Positions 60,701-63,200 of a stretch of DNA of 64,000 nt are shown here, in pieces. The DNA is taken from assembly GCF_949987515.2 (NCBI RefSeq), contig NC_082698.1:34004070-34068069 (forward strand). The letters run 5' to 3'. Made by a program: the position numbers and the translations under genes. Numbering within the stretch: the first letter of the stretch is position 1; each line of letters starts with the position of its first letter. The notes beneath the pieces are model-generated. The model ran no database searches and was not told the origin of the DNA. It saw only the letters and a list, made by a program, of their open reading frames with translations. This DNA is from Delphinus delphis (lineage: Eukaryota; Chordata; Mammalia; Artiodactyla; Delphinidae).

Positions 60701-60992
60701 CAGAGTCCCACTGGGGACATTCACCATAAGTTTGCATAGACCCTCTGACCTTACTGATCCAGGAAGAGAGGTCAGTAGATATAATATGTAATATATAGTG
60801 TAGAAACTAGTGTGTTTATGTAAAAATAAAGTTTATGTCCTGTTCGGTCTGCTTTTTAGGCTAAATACACTAAGAGAAAACTTTTTTTCTTTGCAGCCTG
60901 AAGTGATTCAGAACATGACTGAGTTCAAGCGTGGTTTGCCACTGTTTCCCCTTGTGAAACCACATATTAACTTCATGGCTGCAAAACTCTGA
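6596..60992 (+). CDS. IDE: Insulin-degrading enzyme, exons 5-25 (5' partial gene)
   Basis: IDE is an M16A (inverzincin) metallopeptidase that encloses and cuts insulin, glucagon, amylin and amyloid-beta, mainly in the cytosol, with some in peroxisomes and endosomes. Twenty-one constitutive coding exons, all with GT/AG borders, join into 2399 nt that encode residues 221-1019 without any break. Recognisable landmarks are the substrate exosite (H332, H336, G339, E341, L359, G361, Q363), the closed-state latch residues D426, Q828 and K899, substrate-pocket residues R824 and Y831, redox cysteines C590, C812, C819, C904, C966 and C974, and the C-terminal AKL peroxisomal signal. By family knowledge these cover the end of domain 1 and all of domains 2 (about 286-515), 3 (542-768) and 4 (769-1016). 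The zinc site (HxxEH plus E189) is encoded in exons upstream of the window. Compared with the human protein as I remember it, changes include A247T, V256I, N269D, R491C, P539S and A549S. Most residues are identical, so the gene looks fully functional. Confidence 0.98.
7400..7612 (+). repeat. L2 LINE 3' end
   Basis: This matches the well-known L2 3' terminus in sense orientation: 'agaatgtaagttacttgaga', 'tagtgcttgacacatca', then the terminal 'aaatattgaatgaataaat'. It is ancient and truncated. Confidence 0.7.
7797..8046 (+). repeat. MIR SINE
   Basis: This is a near full-length sense MIR: 'tagtagttaagaactcatgc' at the tRNA-like head, 'gggtttgaattcctaa' at the B box, 'tgcatttgtaaaatggaggt' in the core, and 'gcatagtgcctggcaacaca' near the end. 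It is old and diverged. Confidence 0.75.
9520..9960 (-). mobile_element. Antisense old L1/HAL1-like 3' fragment
   Basis: Antisense L1 3' UTR wording is visible: 'ctccctcattaatggctaca', 'taatattccagtgtacaga', 'catttccggtttttattgt', 'gtgttgcagtgaacatct'. It is truncated and diverged. Confidence 0.65.
10282..10497 (+). mobile_element. CHR-2-like SINE
   Basis: The element has the tRNA-like head GGGCTTCCCTGGTGGTGCAG, the A/B promoter boxes (GGTTCGTGCCCC), a body ending in GAGGCCCGCGTACCGC and an A/C-rich tail. A 10 bp target-site duplication CTCTAATATT lies at 10272-10281 and 10498-10507. The frames that are open across it are by-products of its composition, not genes. Confidence 0.93.
10948..11286 (+). 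mobile_element. CHR-1-like SINE
   Basis: The head GGACTTCCCTGGTGGTGCAG and B box GGTTCGATCCCC are followed by the repeated 'gccacaactactgagcc' units of the long CHR form and the 'cagccaaaaataaataaa' tail. The target duplication is imperfect: TTAAGGTATACAG before, TTAAGGTGTACAA after. The flanks (10900-10947, 11287-11335) look like an old L1 end fragment ('ctttattgagatataatt'). Confidence 0.9.
11405..11517 (+). CDS. IDE: IDE exon 6
   Basis: The exon is 113 nt and encodes the rest of E262 through K299 ([10 protein letters not shown]...EEHLK). The acceptor is TTCTTGTAG and the donor GTAAGT. It spans the boundary of domains 1 and 2 (about residue 285). D269 replaces the N I recall in human. A longer open frame around it is just read-through into the introns. 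Confidence 0.97.
11518..12085 (+). other. IDE: IDE intron 6
   Basis: The intron is 568 nt, AT-rich, with no repeat or gene that I recognise. A T-rich tract at about 11968-11989 is not next to the acceptor, which is TTCTTTCCCCAG. Confidence 0.85.
12086..12248 (+). CDS. IDE: IDE exon 7 (exosite)
   Basis: The exon is 163 nt and encodes Q300-K353 plus the first base of G354. It carries much of the domain 2 exosite that anchors the N-terminus of substrates: H332, H336, G339 and E341 are all present in [11 protein letters not shown]. The sequence matches human as I recall it. The acceptor is CCCCAG and the donor GTGAGT. Confidence 0.98.
12249..12952 (+). other. IDE: IDE intron 7
   Basis: The intron is 704 nt, with no repeat that I can name and no plausible gene. 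A short inverted pair, 'ctgtatgttcc...ggagcatacag', is visible near 12850-12876; it could form a small hairpin of no known role. Confidence 0.8.
12953..13045 (+). CDS. IDE: IDE exon 8
   Basis: The exon is 93 nt. It encodes the rest of G354 through L384 and the first base of L385. It holds the beta-strand residues L359, G361 and Q363 (TLVGGQ) that complete the exosite with exon 7. The acceptor is GTTACAG and the donor GTAAGT. Confidence 0.98.
13046..13485 (+). other. IDE: IDE intron 8
   Basis: The intron is 440 nt with no repeat or gene that I recognise. The acceptor has a strong tract (CCCCTTTTTTCCAG). Confidence 0.85.
13486..13577 (+). CDS. IDE: IDE exon 9
   Basis: The exon is 92 nt and encodes the rest of L385 through K415 ([10 protein letters not shown]...FQECK), a helical part of domain 2. 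The donor is AAG|GTACTT, less close to consensus than most in this gene but canonical GT. Confidence 0.97.
13578..14395 (+). other. IDE: IDE intron 9
   Basis: The intron is 818 nt and AT-rich, with no repeat family that I can name and no gene. The acceptor is TTTTTCGTTTAG. Confidence 0.85.
14396..14476 (+). CDS. IDE: IDE exon 10 (latch residue D426)
   Basis: The exon is 81 nt, exactly 27 codons, D416-H442. D426 is present; with K899 it holds the two halves of the enzyme closed. R429, in the positively charged region linked to polyanion and ATP binding, is also present. Both exon ends are phase 0. Confidence 0.98.
14477..15991 (+). other. IDE: IDE intron 10
   Basis: The intron is 1.5 kb and mainly holds a long L2 3' end at about 14790-15470. 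The rest, 14480-14780 and 15480-15990, holds nothing I recognise. The acceptor is T-rich but has a run of A just before AG (CTTTTAAAAAG), so it is weaker than its neighbours. Confidence 0.85.
14790..15470 (+). repeat. L2 LINE 3' end, long copy
   Basis: About 680 bp reads as L2 in sense orientation. Visible blocks are 'ctctgcctggaacacttct', 'gagagaccttccctgacct', 'ttagagagcagggacatca', 'cagtgcctggcacagagtag' and the terminal 'acttgttgaatgaatgaat'. It is ancient. Confidence 0.8.
15992..16095 (+). CDS. IDE: IDE exon 11
   Basis: The exon is 104 nt and encodes Y443-V476 ([10 protein letters not shown]...LRPENV) plus two bases of R477. It lies in domain 2. The donor is AG|GTGAGT, and the next exon is 16 kb away. 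Confidence 0.98.
16321..16678 (-). mobile_element. CHR-1-like SINE
   Basis: On the plus strand the tail comes first ('attaattaatttttggctg') and the tRNA head last ('gccaccagggaag'). A 13 bp target duplication TCCCTCCACTCTA lies at 16308-16320 and 16679-16691. Confidence 0.92.
17403..17466 (+). repeat. Short degenerate tandem repeat
   Basis: The word 'cattgtaccaacac' or a shortened form occurs three times in this span, ending in 'accaacaccaacaccga'. It is local expansion inside old L1-derived sequence. Confidence 0.6.
18106..18640 (-). mobile_element. Antisense L1 3'-end insertion
   Basis: Antisense L1 3' UTR text is clear ('aatagtattccatagtatgt', 'ttctttacccattaatcatt'). It interrupts the sense L1 ORF2 around it. 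The flanks 'tcaattgatttctttt' and 'tcagttgatctttttg' look like a worn target duplication. It is itself split by a short SINE at 18158-18275. Confidence 0.65.
18158..18275 (-). mobile_element. Short tRNA-derived SINE
   Basis: About 118 bp; the plus strand starts after a T-run with 'ggccatgccatgcagcatg' and ends with 'ccaccagggaggtccc'. The flanks CATCTTAAC (18149) and CATCTCAAC (18276) form a duplication with one mismatch. It is an older relative of the CHR elements, about a third of their length. Confidence 0.8.
19601..19721 (-). mobile_element. Short tRNA-derived SINE
   Basis: Same type as the one at 18158: a T-run, then 'gcagcttgtgggatcttag', 'ccctgaccgggggtggaacc' and the head 'ggactgccggggaattccc'. 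No clear target duplication remains. Confidence 0.8.
20040..20260 (+). repeat. L3/CR1-like ancient repeat
   Basis: The phrase pattern 'ggaaccttaaaggtcattta', 'aatccaacctctg', then 'gatggggaactcattaaata' and 'ctaattgttagagagttctt' is that of CR1/L3-type repeats in mammals. Orientation and exact ends are uncertain. Confidence 0.5.
20862..21337 (-). mobile_element. Composite CHR-1/CHR-2 SINE in one target duplication
   Basis: Read on the minus strand, a complete CHR-2-like SINE with its A-tail (21337 down to about 21124) runs directly into a CHR-1-like SINE (to 20862) that lacks only its first 25 or so bases. One duplication, CAGCATATCACA, flanks the whole unit at 20850-20861 and 21338-21349. 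No separate duplication is seen at the inner junction, where the CHR-1 text breaks at 'gcggattctt'. It may be a CHR-2 insertion into CHR-1 followed by recombination between the two near-identical heads, or a template switch. Confidence 0.88.
21786..25650 (-). pseudogene. L1 ORF2 (endonuclease and reverse transcriptase), broken
   Basis: The endonuclease part (about 25600-25160; [34 protein letters not shown]) has an in-frame TAA near 25296. The 264-residue piece 25158-24364 ends at a TAA between YYD and LYANKMD. The reverse-transcriptase piece 24348-23605 carries [12 protein letters not shown] and RQGCP, then shifts frame. The catalytic FADD lies near 23503-23520 and is followed by a stop. A one-base loss near 23290 precedes the 297-residue piece 23255-22362, which ends at a TAG; the C-terminal cysteine-rich part is 22346-21786. 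The reading is unambiguous as a dead L1. Confidence 0.92.
25690..26527 (-). pseudogene. L1 ORF1 (RNA-binding protein), broken
   Basis: The ATG is at 26527 (reading [11 protein letters not shown]). A TAA stop lies at 26426-26428. The next open piece (84 residues, 26401-26147) has the coiled-coil part ([14 protein letters not shown]) and ends at a TGA where related elements have arginine, probably a CpG change (CGA to TGA). RRM-domain wording ([16 protein letters not shown]) continues beyond. The 3' end is approximate. Confidence 0.8.
27091..27140 (+). repeat. GGAA and AAAAT microsatellites
   Basis: Four to five GGAA units (aaggaaggaaggaaggaa) are followed by TAAAA-type repeats (ataaaataaaataaagta). 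They lie within the L1 5' UTR, just before the SINE tail. GGAA runs can bind ETS factors, but nothing here shows that. Confidence 0.8.
27169..27390 (-). mobile_element. CHR-2-like SINE inside the L1 5' UTR
   Basis: On the plus strand the T-rich tail (tttttgttttgttttgtttt) is followed by 'gcggtatgcgggcctctcac' and ends in 'cgccaccagggaaaacc'. It sits wholly within the L1, so it inserted after that L1. I see no clear target duplication. Confidence 0.9.
29030..29170 (-). repeat. MIR-like fragment
   Basis: Antisense MIR wording: 'aatgaaaccgaagcccagag', 'gcaagatctcaaagaaagtg'. It is diverged, so the call is moderate. Confidence 0.5.
29171..32071 (+). other. IDE: Intron 11, 3' part: no recognised element
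   Basis: This 2.9 kb stretch has ordinary intronic composition. Short open frames exist (for example minus strand 30277-30044, 77 residues) but none resembles a known family. A repeated word 'acatacccttcat' occurs near 30562 and 30603. Ancient repeats may be present that I cannot name by eye. Confidence 0.6.
32072..32174 (+). CDS. IDE: IDE exon 12 (carries C491)
   Basis: The exon is 103 nt: the last base of R477 then V478-K511 ([10 protein letters not shown]...EVIK), the end of domain 2. Codon 491 is TGC (cysteine) in KTDCTEEW, where I recall arginine in human, rodent and cattle. A CGC to TGC change is a typical CpG transition. The acceptor is TCTATCTCTAG and the donor AAG|GTAGGG. Confidence 0.97.
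32175..34104 (+). other. IDE: IDE intron 12
   Basis: The intron is 1.9 kb. I recognise no repeat family. A 96-residue open frame at 33158-33448 has no similarity that I can see and no splice or coding logic, so it is probably chance or an old unnamed repeat. A short TG run (tgtgtgtgtgtatg) lies at about 34072-34085, close to the acceptor. Confidence 0.75.
34105..34227 (+). CDS. IDE: IDE exon 13
   Basis: The exon is 123 nt, exactly 41 codons, K512-K552 ([10 protein letters not shown]...YPSLIK). It covers the linker between the N- and C-terminal halves (about 516-541) and the start of domain 3. S539 and S549 differ from my memory of human (P, A). Both ends are phase 0. Confidence 0.98.
35186..35508 (-). 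mobile_element. CHR-1-like SINE, variant
   Basis: The plus strand shows a T-run, 'ggctgcgtcaggtcttagtt', repeated 'gttgtggcacacgggct' units and the head end 'ggaccaccaaggaagtccc'. The flanks TAAGACTTTTT at 35175 and TAAGACTTTTT at 35509 form the target duplication. The 5' half differs from the other long CHR copies. Confidence 0.85.
35582..36103 (+). mobile_element. MLT1-type LTR (ERVL-MaLR), solo
   Basis: The element starts TGTGTTAGTTATCCGTTGC and ends TGGCTGGCTGCCACA. Between them are 'cttagttgggtagttctgac', 'ctgaaggctcaactagggct', 'catggcagctggcttacccc' and 'accaaccctggtccagtgc', the usual wording of this ancient non-autonomous LTR. It is about 520 bp, with no internal region next to it. 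Confidence 0.8.
36458..36540 (+). CDS. IDE: IDE exon 14
   Basis: The exon is 83 nt: D553-F579 ([10 protein letters not shown]...LNFEFF) plus two bases (AG) of S580. The serine codon is completed by C (exon 15a) or T (exon 15b), so both choices keep serine. The donor is AG|GTACGT. Confidence 0.98.
38370..38775 (+). repeat. L2 LINE 3' end with internal AAT microsatellite
   Basis: Sense L2 wording: 'tcctcagcctggaaagttc', 'gtgaagtcagggactctgc', 'gaagtgcctagcactatag' and the end 'tttgttgaatgaaggaat'. An (AAT)n-like run at about 38475-38525 interrupts it. Confidence 0.75.
38800..38960 (+). repeat. MIR SINE fragment
   Basis: Weak sense MIR: 'tctgaatcctgactctgctg' then 'ttatttgggaaacgaagatt'. It is diverged. 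Confidence 0.5.
39615..39759 (+). CDS. IDE: IDE exon 15a (main form)
   Basis: The exon is 145 nt: the last base of S580, then P581-Y628 ([10 protein letters not shown]...IYGMY), in domain 3. It matches the standard human exon as I recall it, including C590. The acceptor is CTTCCAG and the donor GTAAGT. The length is 1 modulo 3, and the alternative exon 15b, 484 nt downstream, has the same length and phase, so only one of the two can be used in frame. Confidence 0.98.
39760..40243 (+). other. IDE: Intron between IDE exons 15a and 15b
   Basis: The 484 nt hold no recognised repeat. The sequence is AT-rich with several T-runs (39961-39970). It is long enough for both exons to be spliced together physically, so any exclusion must come from regulation or decay rather than lack of space. 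Confidence 0.85.
40244..40388 (+). CDS. IDE: IDE exon 15b (alternative)
   Basis: The exon is 145 nt with acceptor TTCTTTTTGTTAG and donor GTAAGT. It encodes the last base of S580 and 48 residues ([10 protein letters not shown]...MNAIL). Aligned without gaps to exon 15a, 25 of 48 residues are identical, including the DPLHCNM block with C590; the last ten or so residues differ. It is a tandem duplicate of exon 15a. A human isoform using 15b, with reduced activity on insulin and amyloid-beta, is known (Farris and colleagues, as I recall). The frame is open and the sites are strong, so it is probably functional here. Confidence 0.93.
40389..42505 (+). other. IDE: IDE intron between exons 15b and 16
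   Basis: The intron is 2.1 kb. It has one CHR-2-like SINE (41427-41657). The rest, 40390-41400 and 41680-42500, is AT-rich and holds nothing I recognise. The acceptor is CTCTTTCCGTAG. Confidence 0.85.
41427..41657 (-). mobile_element. CHR-2-like SINE with CTTTTT tail
   Basis: On the plus strand a (TTTTTC)n run leads into a T-run, then 'gcggtacgcgggcctctcac', and the head ends 'ccaccagggaagcc'. The tail has evolved into a hexanucleotide microsatellite. The 17 bp target duplication CTTGCCTATCAATTTTC, perfect, lies at 41410-41426 and 41658-41674, so the insertion is young. Confidence 0.95.
42506..42616 (+). CDS. IDE: IDE exon 16
   Basis: The exon is 111 nt, exactly 37 codons, L629-A665 ([10 protein letters not shown]...EIIKEA), in domain 3. 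It follows either exon 15 form in phase 0. The donor is GTAAGT. Confidence 0.98.
42936..43299 (+). mobile_element. CHR-1-like SINE
   Basis: Head AGGGCTTCCCTGGTGGCTCAG, body with 'gccacaactactgagcc' units, tail 'cagccaaaaataaaaaataa' and AAAC/AAAT repeats. The target duplication is AAGAAGAACACTCT (42922-42935) and AAGAAGAACCCTCT (43300-43313), one mismatch. Confidence 0.92.
43731..43852 (+). mobile_element. Short tRNA-derived SINE
   Basis: Starts 'gacttctctggtggtccag', has the B box GGTTCGATCCC and ends in 'ttgcagtatggc' plus an A-run of 16. It is the same short type as at 18158, in sense orientation. No clear target duplication. Confidence 0.82.
43885..44234 (-). mobile_element. CHR-1-like SINE
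   Basis: Plus-strand order is tail ('aatttatttttggctgcgtt'), repeated 'agtagttgtggc' units and head ('cgccaccagggaggtcc'). The flanks GCAATTGTTTTTTA at about 43872 and GCAATCATTTTTAA at 44235 form a worn target duplication. Confidence 0.88.
44660..44780 (+). CDS. IDE: IDE exon 17
   Basis: The exon is 121 nt: Y666-D705 ([10 protein letters not shown]...KEALD) and the first base of D706, in domain 3. The acceptor is CTCCCTTCACTAG and the donor GTGAGA. Confidence 0.98.
45178..45395 (-). mobile_element. CHR-2-like SINE
   Basis: A T/G-rich tail (tttttgtttttgtttttttg) is followed by 'cggtacgcgggcctctcacc' and the head end 'ccaccagggaagtcc'. The body is close to the other CHR-2 copies. I find no clear target duplication. 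Confidence 0.9.
46255..46465 (+). repeat. MIR SINE
   Basis: Sense MIR: 'gctctgccacttactagctt', 'gactttggacaagaaactta', 'ctcacctttaaaatggggac', 'gcatagtaagcacttgttaa'. Confidence 0.8.
47083..47288 (+). mobile_element. CHR-2-like SINE
   Basis: Head GAGCTTCCCTGGTGGCGCAG, B-box region GATTCGTGCCCC, end 'gaggtccacgtactgg' and an A-run. The target duplication TCTTAAGGTCA (11 bp) lies at 47072-47082 and 47289-47299. Confidence 0.93.
47440..47625 (+). repeat. Old L1-like 3' end
   Basis: The words 'ggatgaagggtatatgggaa' and 'taatatttttgcaactcttc' match the end of old mammalian L1 elements; the same pattern occurs at 17520-17600. Confidence 0.55.
47662..47753 (+). CDS. IDE: IDE exon 18
   Basis: The exon is 92 nt: the rest of D706 and V707-Q736 ([10 protein letters not shown]...HGNITKQ), in domain 3. 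The acceptor is TTGTTTACAG and the donor CAG|GTGCGG, slightly off consensus at +4/+5. Confidence 0.98.
47754..48744 (+). other. IDE: IDE intron 18
   Basis: The intron is 991 nt with a sense MIR at about 48030-48240. The rest holds nothing I recognise. The acceptor is ATCTTCTTCCACAG. Confidence 0.85.
48030..48240 (+). repeat. MIR SINE
   Basis: Sense MIR: 'tgtgtagtggataagagcac', 'gcctggattcaaaccttgac', 'ctcaatttccttatcggtaa', 'gtgtttagcacgtggaaag'. Confidence 0.78.
48745..48856 (+). CDS. IDE: IDE exon 19
   Basis: The exon is 112 nt: A737-D773 ([10 protein letters not shown]...REVQLPD) and the first base of R774. It carries the end of domain 3 and the start of domain 4 (about 769). The donor is A|GTAAGT. 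Confidence 0.98.
49816..49953 (+). mobile_element. Short tRNA-derived SINE
   Basis: Head GGGAATTCCCTGGTGGTCCAG, B box GGTTCGATTCC, then 'gaagctaatatcccacaag' and a GAATGAAC-type tail. The 13 bp target duplication AACTGCCATTCAA, perfect, lies at 49803-49815 and 49954-49966. Confidence 0.92.
50110..50245 (+). repeat. MIR-like fragment
   Basis: The stretch 'tgtccttggacaagtcacct', 'ttagtttcctcatctctaaa' is the conserved MIR core in sense orientation. Confidence 0.6.
50732..50899 (+). CDS. IDE: IDE exon 20 (C812, C819, R824, Q828)
   Basis: The exon is 168 nt: the rest of R774, G775-L829 and the first base of G830, in domain 4. C789, C812 and C819 (thiol-sensitive residues), R824 and the latch residue Q828 are all conserved ([11 protein letters not shown]). 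An open frame that runs past the donor (GTGAGG) is intron read-through. Confidence 0.98.
51250..51335 (+). repeat. L2 LINE 3' end, short
   Basis: Sense L2 words: 'gagggcaggtattttctttt', 'tggggcacatagaaggtact', 'cagtaagtgtctgctgagga'. Confidence 0.6.
51946..52155 (-). mobile_element. CHR-2-like SINE
   Basis: A T-run leads into 'gcggtacgcgggcctctcac', and the head ends 'gccaccagggaaagccc'. The 11 bp target duplication AGAATAACTTT, perfect, lies at 51935-51945 and 52156-52166. Confidence 0.93.
52452..52724 (+). CDS. IDE: IDE exon 21 (Y831, K898/K899)
   Basis: The exon is 273 nt, the longest internal exon here: the rest of G830, Y831-R920, and the first base of D921, in domain 4. Y831 contacts substrate near the catalytic site from the C-terminal half. 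K898 and K899 (DKPKKL) lie on the positively charged patch; K899 pairs with D426 in the closed state. C904 is present. The donor is G|GTAAGA. Confidence 0.98.
53396..53475. mobile_element. 80 bp mariner-type MITE (MADE1-like palindrome)
   Basis: The element is 80 bp, flanked by TA on both sides (53394-53395, 53476-53477). Arms of 33 bases (53397-53429 and 53442-53474) are complementary except for one block of three, with a 12-base loop. The ends read TGGGTTGGCC and GGCCAACCCA. This is the form of a mariner miniature element such as MADE1, with ends like ruminant mariners. It encodes nothing. The stem-loop is in IDE intron 21. Confidence 0.88.
53490..53640 (-). repeat. MIR SINE fragment
   Basis: Antisense MIR wording: 'ctagatgaggaaactgaggc', 'gactagcccaagacccaaca', 'cataactagagagacagga'. 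Confidence 0.7.
53805..53866 (+). CDS. IDE: IDE exon 22
   Basis: The exon is 62 nt, the shortest here: the rest of D921 and N922-K941 ([20 protein letters not shown]), in domain 4. The donor is AAG|GTAAGT. Confidence 0.98.
53993..54199 (-). mobile_element. CHR-2-like SINE with TG-rich tail
   Basis: The plus strand has 'tgtgtgtgtgtatgtggggt' in place of the usual T-run, then 'acgcgggcctctcactgttg' and the head end 'gccaccagggaagcc'. The 15 bp target duplication TGGACCTAAGTATTT, perfect, lies at 53978-53992 and 54200-54214. It starts 126 bases after exon 22. Confidence 0.93.
54527..54746 (+). mobile_element. CHR-2-like SINE
   Basis: Head GGGCTTCCCTGGTGGCGCAG, end 'gaggcccgcatacggc', then a TAAA-repeat tail. 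The 11 bp target duplication AAATGATTACT, perfect, lies at 54516-54526 and 54747-54757. It is inverted relative to the copy at 53993. Confidence 0.94.
54791..55016 (-). mobile_element. Antisense L1 3'-end fragment
   Basis: Antisense L1 3' UTR: 'ttattgaagtatagttgatt', 'gtacagcaaagtgattcca', 'gttccctgtgctatacagta'. It is related to the 3' end of the big L1 at 21412 but a separate truncated copy. Confidence 0.78.
55028..55394 (-). mobile_element. CHR-1-like SINE
   Basis: The plus strand has the tail 'atttatttatttatttttgg', body 'agtagttgtggc' units and head end 'gccaccagggaggtccc'. The 11 bp target duplication AGATTTGTGAG lies at 55017-55027 and 55395-55405. It includes about 50 bases of tail-side sequence that is not typical of the family. 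Confidence 0.88.
56397..56711 (-). mobile_element. CHR-1-like SINE
   Basis: T-run, 'ttggctgtgttgggtcttcg', a shortened body and the head end 'caccaccagggaagtcc'. The 15 bp target duplication CAGTGATAGTCTTTT, perfect, lies at 56382-56396 and 56712-56726. Confidence 0.92.
56895..57043 (-). mobile_element. Short tRNA-derived SINE
   Basis: A T-rich tail, then 'ggccacaccatgcagcatgt', 'gaccagggatcgaacccata' and the head end 'ccaccagggaactccc'. The flanks AACGCATAC (56886) and AACACATAC (57044) form a duplication with one mismatch. Confidence 0.85.
57290..57445 (+). repeat. MIR SINE
   Basis: Sense MIR: 'gagcacagactctgggctca', 'gctctgtgaccttggccaaa', 'tgattggcacttagtagcat'. Confidence 0.75.
58815..59000 (+). 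repeat. MIR-like fragment
   Basis: A weak sense MIR pattern: 'caagctgtgtgactccacct' and 'agtctctaaaacaagaatca'. Ends are uncertain. Confidence 0.5.
59100..59265 (+). repeat. MIR SINE
   Basis: Sense MIR: 'cccaggtacctactagctgt', 'gacacacttttctcattgta'-like core (actual bases 'cacttttctcattgtaag'), and 'gttcaaatgaaatac'. Confidence 0.65.
59397..59469 (+). CDS. IDE: IDE exon 23
   Basis: The exon is 73 nt: E942-S965 ([10 protein letters not shown]...LAREMDS) and the first base of C966. It is in domain 4. The donor is T|GTAAGT. Confidence 0.98.
59470..60169 (+). other. IDE: IDE intron 23
   Basis: The intron is 700 nt with relatively high GC for this gene in 59520-59960. I see no repeat or gene; the overlapping short minus-strand open frames at 59549-59834 have no recognisable content. 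Confidence 0.8.
60170..60237 (+). CDS. IDE: IDE exon 24
   Basis: The exon is 68 nt: the rest of C966 and P967-Q988 ([10 protein letters not shown]...APALPQ), including C974. The acceptor is TGTTTTTTATAG and the donor GTAAGA. Confidence 0.98.
60238..60896 (+). other. IDE: IDE intron 24
   Basis: The intron is 659 nt, with no recognised repeat or gene. The acceptor has a good tract (CTTTTTTTCTTTGCAG). Confidence 0.85.
60897..60992 (+). CDS. IDE: IDE exon 25, coding part and stop
   Basis: The 96 nt encode P989-L1019 ([10 protein letters not shown]...HINFMAAKL) and TGA at 60990-60992. The last three residues, AKL, form a type 1 peroxisomal targeting signal, consistent with the known part-peroxisomal location of IDE. 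Confidence 0.99.
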   Translation, partial: PEVIQNMTEFKRGLPLFPLVKPHINFMAAKL

Positions 60993-63200
60993 AGATTCCT
61001 CATGGGCGGGAAAGTGCAAGTGGATGCATTCCTGAGTCTTCCAAGGGCTAGGAAAGCAATCTTGGCCACTTTAATATTTTCTGGTTCACTATTAGAAAAA
61101 CAGAAAAAAAAAAAAAAGTTGTCAAATGTCATTATGTAGAAATATTAAAAATCCAAAGTAATTAAATTACAAAATCTTATAGATGTAGAATATTTTTAAA
61201 ATACATGCCTCTTAATATTTTAAAAGTTTTCTTTTCATTACTAAGAGAAATGTCCCTTATATAACAGTACTTAAAATGTTGGATGATATTCCTATAGAAA
61301 CTTCCTTATTCTGTAAAATAGTCACTTGTCAGAAGAAAAATATGTTAGCTTTTTTCTAAAAGCCTCCTAGGTTGACAGAAAAGACTTCAAAACATGTAGA
61401 AAGATAATAACCTTTTTAAAAATGGATCCTCAACTTCGCTTTCTACTTAATGGTTTCATGTAAATAATGGAGAACATTACATTTGGCAGATAATGAACAA
61501 AGCAATGTCATTTTCTTTTACTAGTGAAATTGCTGATTATATAAGGCATGGTTTTAATCTTTTTATAGAATTTGAACATGTTTTTTATTCAAACTAGTAA
61601 AATGCTGGAAAATTCTAGAACACCCTACTTATTTACAGTGCTAGAAATACAGACTTACCTTACATCAATTTTGTCCCAAACTGAATTTCTCAGGATTACT
61701 GTGATTTGTTTTTTTCTGATTGAATTATATTGACATTCTTGTTCATAGTTGGTTTGCAGTGTTCCATCAGCGTCACTTTTTCCCATCAACACGTTGCTGT
61801 ATTTATTTAACAGAAACAAACAGGGTAAACTTCAGATCCCACTGAGTGTGTGACATGCGTTTCCAACATCATCTATTCTAAACACCTGTAACTTTTTACT
61901 ACCACGAAATTGCAGTCAGTATACGAACCAAAATATTTGCCCCATTATGAATATAAAAGGCAACACGTGCACAGACACCTTTTTGGAGGTATAAAAAGGA
62001 AAGCCTTGGATTCTTCAATAGCATGCTCTCCATAGAGACTTGGAATCCTGTTTTGCTACCAGTCTAATACTGCCTTAAGTGTAAAGTTACTTTTTGAATA
62101 TATAAATTCAAACATACAAACACACAGATGATGACTGGAGTGAACTTTTAAAAAATATTTTCTTTCATGAGATACAATTTTGGATGAAATTGTTACTGTA
62201 GATTTAACAGCTGTTTTGAAATATTAAAACTTAAAGAGAAATTGGAGACATACAGGCACTAGTAACAGTAAGTGGCCCTGTAGTTCACTAACTCAGGCAA
62301 AGTAAAGAATGGCATTTTCAAATGACATTTCACCTCCATATGACTTGATTTGCCAGGACTTCTTTCTGTAGAGCCATGTCTTTTCACATCTTAAGTTTTC
62401 ACATTTGCTGTTTTTCTGAATAATCTGAATTTGGGGCAAGAATGATAATCCCAGCTGTGGAGGCTGCTTTCGAAAGCGGGGCTCCATTTCTACTGTCAGA
62501 CATATGTGGTGCTGTAACCATCTTTTTATCCCTGCCTTCAAGAGCTTCCTTGTATGAAGCCTGTCCTTGTCCATCAGAAGGTACGTGAGTCATCGTCACT
62601 TCCTTCTGGTTTTATGCATTTGTAGACTATGCAGCTTTTCATCAAACTGCAGATATATACGAGAGGGATCAAAAACTAGTCCTGAGTGCATAAATCCACC
62701 ACTGGAAAAGTAAATAATCCACTTATATCTTTTCTGTGGAAAATTATGTGCTACTGGGTAACTTTTTGCTCTTTAAAAAAAAAAGGGAGAGGGTGAAATT
62801 GAACGGTGTCACTTTTATGAGAAAGTCACGTGAAGAAATCTGAACGGCATCTCATGTCGTCTTACAGGAACTGTGGTTGCTCTTGAGCGTACTCTAGCAT
62901 TGTCTGGTTTCCACTTTGGATCGAGAGCTACTGTTGGATCATTCAGGCATCCTTATGGATTCAGCTGCATGGGTCCAAGCTGCAGTCCCTGAGCAATAAC
63001 AGACTACCTGGCTACTGCTCTTTACTCAGCGCTTAGTAAATGAGATTTGCGAAACACACTAAGGTGTTAGTTACCCGTGACTTTTTGAAAAGTCTTCTTT
63101 TTCACTGCTTGATGTGGAAGAGAGAGCATGTGACACAGCCAGTACGTGGTAGAGTGCTAGGGTAATCCTGTTTACAATAAATTGCCTGAATTTCACCTCT
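60993..63200 (+). other. IDE: IDE 3' UTR (probable extent)
   Basis: The sequence after the stop is AT-rich, without introns or named repeats, and no AATAAA occurs until 63176. It has an A-run at about 61105-61117 and several ATTTA words (for example near 61800). Weaker ATTAAA hexamers at 61144-61149, 61162-61167 and 62223-62228 could give shorter transcripts; IDE is known to make mRNAs of different length. The exact end is inferred. Confidence 0.75.
63176..63181 (+). other. IDE: Candidate main polyadenylation signal
   Basis: AATAAA, the first canonical hexamer after the stop codon, followed within 50 bases by a T/G-rich stretch (TTTGCATTTGTATTATTTTT). A second AATAAA lies at 63358-63363. Confidence 0.7.
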